Assembly: GCF_000331575.1 (NCBI RefSeq)
Contig: NZ_KB223527.1
Location: 345,842 to 409,841 of the forward strand
Length of the DNA stretch: 64,000 nt
DNA from: Calidifontibacillus oryziterrae
Lineage (GTDB): Bacteria; Bacillota; Bacilli; Bacillales; Bacillaceae_J
Reading direction: 5' to 3'
Shown here piece by piece: positions 61,318 to 64,000 of this stretch (positions are counted from its first letter, which is position 1; every line of letters begins with the position of its first letter). Position numbers and translations under genes: made by a program. The notes under the pieces were generated by a model, which was not told the DNA's origin, did not search any database, and saw nothing but the letters and a program-made list of their open reading frames with translations.

Positions 61318-64000
61318 TTATAGGACTGATTTAATTATATCTCTTGCTTTTTCTATCTGCATTATATCTATTGATTCAGATAAAGCCGCAAAATACCCTT
61401 CATAGTAATCATTAACTTCTTCCGTTATTTCTAATAGATGATCGTTAATTATCTTTCTAAGGTTTTCTATATAGAGCGTTTTAAATTGAGTTGATTGTTC
61501 CTCTAAATAATGATGTACGGGCTCTTTTAATAAAGCTTCAAGATCTTCCTTCATTTTAAATTTGCCGCCTTGTTCAAAAAATGATTTTGTCCCTTTAAAC
61601 AAAGCTAAAACTGGCTTAAAAGGCTCTCTTGAAATCGTTTCGAATGCATTCGTGAATTCAATCGTTTCAAATTGTTTTGCTTCATATGGAAGAAGTTGAA
61701 TTTGTTCATCGATTTGTGTAATGAAATCTTCAAAGGTATGATGAACTTCTTTTACTAATTTATTTATTTGATTTTCAACCCGTAAGGAGGTAGCTCTCAT
61801 TTCCTGCGAAAGATCAAATCCAATAGTAGTAAGGAGTTCTTCAAAACATCCTTGTAGTATTTTCTTTAAGTCTCGTCCATCATCTCGTATTGAGGCTGGA
61901 TTAAATGCTTCGTTAAATAAGTCATGATAACGGAAAAAAACTCGCTGTCCAACATAAAACAATAGCTCTTCAATTTCTTGAATAAGTGCGCGTTCCTCTG
62001 CGACAAATTCTTTAGGCTGTAACTTTGCTATAATTTCGGACCTTTTTCTTTGACCACTTAACCGCTTTTGCTCCTTTACTTCATCGCTTTCTTTAGCAGC
62101 TGCAACTATATGCTCAAGTGAAATGACAGATCGTTTTAAATCTTCGTTAGCTGATTGGATCGACAATTGCGCAAGATCGTTCATTATAAAAGAATGAAAT
62201 GCCTGCTCAAAAATTCCGATACCAGATTCCAACATATTATCATTTTTTTCAAGGAGCTTTTCCTCAATTGCACGTTTACTTGAGAGCGGATATATACGCG
62301 GAAAACGGATTCCATATTTCTGGAGCTCATTGCCAACATAATCCACAACTAATTTCAGCTCTTCTTCGGATTTTGCTAAATCCGCTGCATTAACAATGAA
62401 AAACATCTTATCCATTTCAAACGCTTCTTTAACGCGGCCTAGTTGAATTAAAAATTCACGATCTGCTTTAGAAAAAGCGTGATTATAATAAGTAACAAAC
62501 AAAATCGCATCCGCATTTTTAATGTACTCAAATGCCACTCCAGTGTGCCTCGCATTAATTGAGTCAGCCCCTGGTGTATCTACAAGCGTAATTCCCTGTT
62601 CAGTTAATGGGCAATTATAATAAAGCTCAATCCATTCAACGAAACAAGATTTTTCTTCGAGGGCAACATACTCTTCAAATGCATTCAAATCAATAGTAAG
62701 TTCATCACCCAGGTGATTAGCAATGTGATCATAACCCGCTTGCACCGCTTTTAAAAAAGCGTAGTGAGGCTTTTCTTTTGCTTCATGACCGTCATAGTTT
62801 AATGATTGTATTGTCCAGAGTGCTTCATCTAATGTAGCACAACTTTTTTGAAATACAGATAATGATTGCTCCACATCCTTCAATAGCTGTTCTTTTGTCT
62901 TAATTTTAACTAACACCGTTCCATGCGGGTGCTCAATAGTTGCTGGTAATATTTTGTTTATCGTAGCTGTTGTAGGATTTGGAGAGACAGGCAAAAGCTT
63001 TTGACCAATTAACGCATTCGCAAACGATGATTTTCCAGCACTGAACGCACCAAACAACGCGACAGTAAAGCGGTTATTCTCTAACCTTTGCGATTTGGCG
63101 ACCATATCATTAAGAAGGATATGCAAGCCCTTTATTCCTTGTAATGCTGTGATCGCAGTTGTTAATTTTTCAACCGTTTCATGTATGCGGTCTCTAACAT
63201 TAAACGAACTTATCTCATTTTTATCAATTCCTGTTTGGCCTTTTTCACTAAAGCGTGTACTACTTACGTTTAGATTATTTACTTCCTTGCTAATTTTCGT
63301 GATTGCACCATCGGATGGAACTATGTCCATTTGTTTCACCGCAATGGTAAGTTCAGTTTGCTTTAGCTGTACTAACCAGTGATTTGTTTCAGAAAGAACT
63401 TGATCAGCTAATGGCTTCATTAATAATGAAAGGAGGTTTTGTTCCAATTCATTTCTTTGTTTTTGAACATTAAGTAAGCCATCAATTGCTTCTTTAAATA
63501 TATTATATTTTGCTAGACTTTGAGATACTAATTCAAGTTCCTCTTCTACCGCCGTCATTAAAAGCTGATAGCCATCCTCAAACTTTGCTAATGAGCTTTT
63601 TTGGTAAAGTCGCTTAATCTCATTCGAAACATCCTTTGTATAATTTAGGATGTATTCCCCGGTTAACCCAGCACCTTTTTTGACAAGTCGTTGTAAAAAC
63701 TCTGGATTGAATTCTACCGTTACATCCTCATAAACTGAATTTATGAAATCCTCAACACTTACACGGTGATGCTTGAAAAATTTAACAATATAATCTTTAA
63801 TATGCCACTCGAGCTGAGCCGAAGCTTGTTTATTGAAGCTTTCATAAAATGCCGCAAGTCTTGAAGTACGCTCCTCTTCTGTTTTCTTTTTTGAAAAGAG
63901 AAAACCAATCTTAAAATCAGATTGACAAGACTCAATATAAGCACGTGCTAATTCTCGCGTTGCAGCTGGCATTAAATATGCATTTTCTAATATCTTCTGC
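61318..64000 (-). CDS. dynA: Dynamin-like GTPase, C-terminal part (DynA/YpbR), cut by window edge
   Basis: The frame is open to the window edge, so at least 894 residues of a longer protein are visible. B. subtilis DynA is a fused double dynamin. Visible here: the end of the first module, then a second GTPase with G1 FGAFSAGKSSFANALIG, G2 PTTAT, G3 DTPGADSINARH and a G4-like VNAADLAK, followed by long helical bundles. DynA tethers and fuses membranes and is linked to membrane repair under phage or antibiotic stress. The C-terminus carries the helical trunk; no membrane span is seen. The internal ATG at 63972 is not the start. Confidence 0.88.
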   Translation of the reverse strand, partial: QKILENAYLMPAATRELARAYIESCQSDFKIGFLFSKKKTEEERTSRLAAFYESFNKQASAQLEWHIKDYIVKFFKHHRVSVEDFINSVYEDVTVEFNPEFLQRLVKKGAGLTGEYILNYTKDVSNEIKRLYQKSSLAKFEDGYQLLMTAVEEELELVSQSLAKYNIFKEAIDGLLNVQKQRNELEQNLLSLLMKPLADQVLSETNHWLVQLKQTELTIAVKQMDIVPSDGAITKISKEVNNLNVSSTRFSEKGQTGIDKNEISSFNVRDRIHETVEKLTTAITALQGIKGLHILLNDMVAKSQRLENNRFTVALFGAFSAGKSSFANALIGQKLLPVSPNPTTATINKILPATIEHPHGTVLVKIKTKEQLLKDVEQSLSVFQKSCATLDEALWTIQSLNYDGHEAKEKPHYAFLKAVQAGYDHIANHLGDELTIDLNAFEEYVALEEKSCFVEWIELYYNCPLTEQGITLVDTPGADSINARHTGVAFEYIKNADAILFVTYYNHAFSKADREFLIQLGRVKEAFEMDKMFFIVNAADLAKSEEELKLVVDYVGNELQKYGIRFPRIYPLSSKRAIEEKLLEKNDNMLESGIGIFEQAFHSFIMNDLAQLSIQSANEDLKRSVISLEHIVAAAKESDEVKEQKRLSGQRKRSEIIAKLQPKEFVAEERALIQEIEELLFYVGQRVFFRYHDLFNEAFNPASIRDDGRDLKKILQGCFEELLTTIGFDLSQEMRATSLRVENQINKLVKEVHHTFEDFITQIDEQIQLLPYEAKQFETIEFTNAFETISREPFKPVLALFKGTKSFFEQGGKFKMKEDLEALLKEPVHHYLEEQSTQFKTLYIENLRKIINDHLLEITEEVNDYYEGYFAALSESIDIMQIEKARDIIKSVL

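Overview
The window is about 64 kb of AT-rich chromosome from a spore-forming member of the Bacillaceae. Evidence for this includes a spore-cortex lytic enzyme, an SspL-type spore protein, orthologues of Bacillus subtilis yfmL, yfmR, ykkCD, yybEF, yuiD, ypbR (dynA) and ypbS, strong AGGAGG ribosome binding sites, and many GTG/TTG starts. Rex/Fnr-type redox boxes, a possible selenoprotein and a probable metal-oxyanion transporter behind a riboswitch-like leader suggest a facultatively or strictly anaerobic, perhaps alkaliphilic relative (Anaerobacillus-like). That last point is inference.

Layout. 0-10 kb: end of a polysaccharide deacetylase, an NlpC/P60 wall hydrolase, an ABC-F ATPase (yfmR), an HD hydrolase, htpG behind a perfect CIRCE operator, and a DEAD-box helicase (yfmL). 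Two copies of a 30-bp inverted repeat bracket the yfmR-HD block. 10-20 kb: metA; a LysR/MFS pair; a cadC-cadA metal efflux operon whose cadA has an in-frame TGA in place of the first Cys of the N-terminal metal-binding motif, followed by a SECIS-like hairpin; a DUF3231 protein; a MarR/YceI pair sharing TATCTCGAA operators; and a guanidine-I riboswitch driving ykkC-ykkD. 20-34 kb: a GC-rich MITE-like element, acetyltransferases, an RNase J, a PhnA/YjdM protein, an MFS exporter, lipoproteins, a small redox/carbon-controlled gene, RraA-like and nitroreductase genes, a FUSC exporter, an FAD dehydrogenase and a sugar nucleotidyltransferase. 34-52 kb: a histidine kinase, topB, a LysM/GH18 enzyme, an SLH protein, a cold shock protein, an RNase H-like protein, an EamA exporter, an orphan acetolactate synthase, two more repeat elements, and a four-gene FecCD-type ABC operon preceded by a structured leader with a GAAA tetraloop, an 11-nt tetraloop receptor and a terminator. 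52-64 kb: sspL, a structured non-coding RNA (6S-like), two tandem large surface proteins, a sulfurtransferase, ypbS, a 3-hydroxyisobutyrate-dehydrogenase-like enzyme, a HEPN-CBS protein and the C-terminal part of dynA.

How the parts fit. Regulation is visible in unusual detail: CIRCE on htpG, CadC-type operator on cad, MarR operators on yceI, two riboswitch-type leaders, and Fnr/Rex plus CcpA sites on a small gene. The most notable signals are the candidate selenocysteine-containing CadA at 13783-16014 and the structured leader at 50924-51097.
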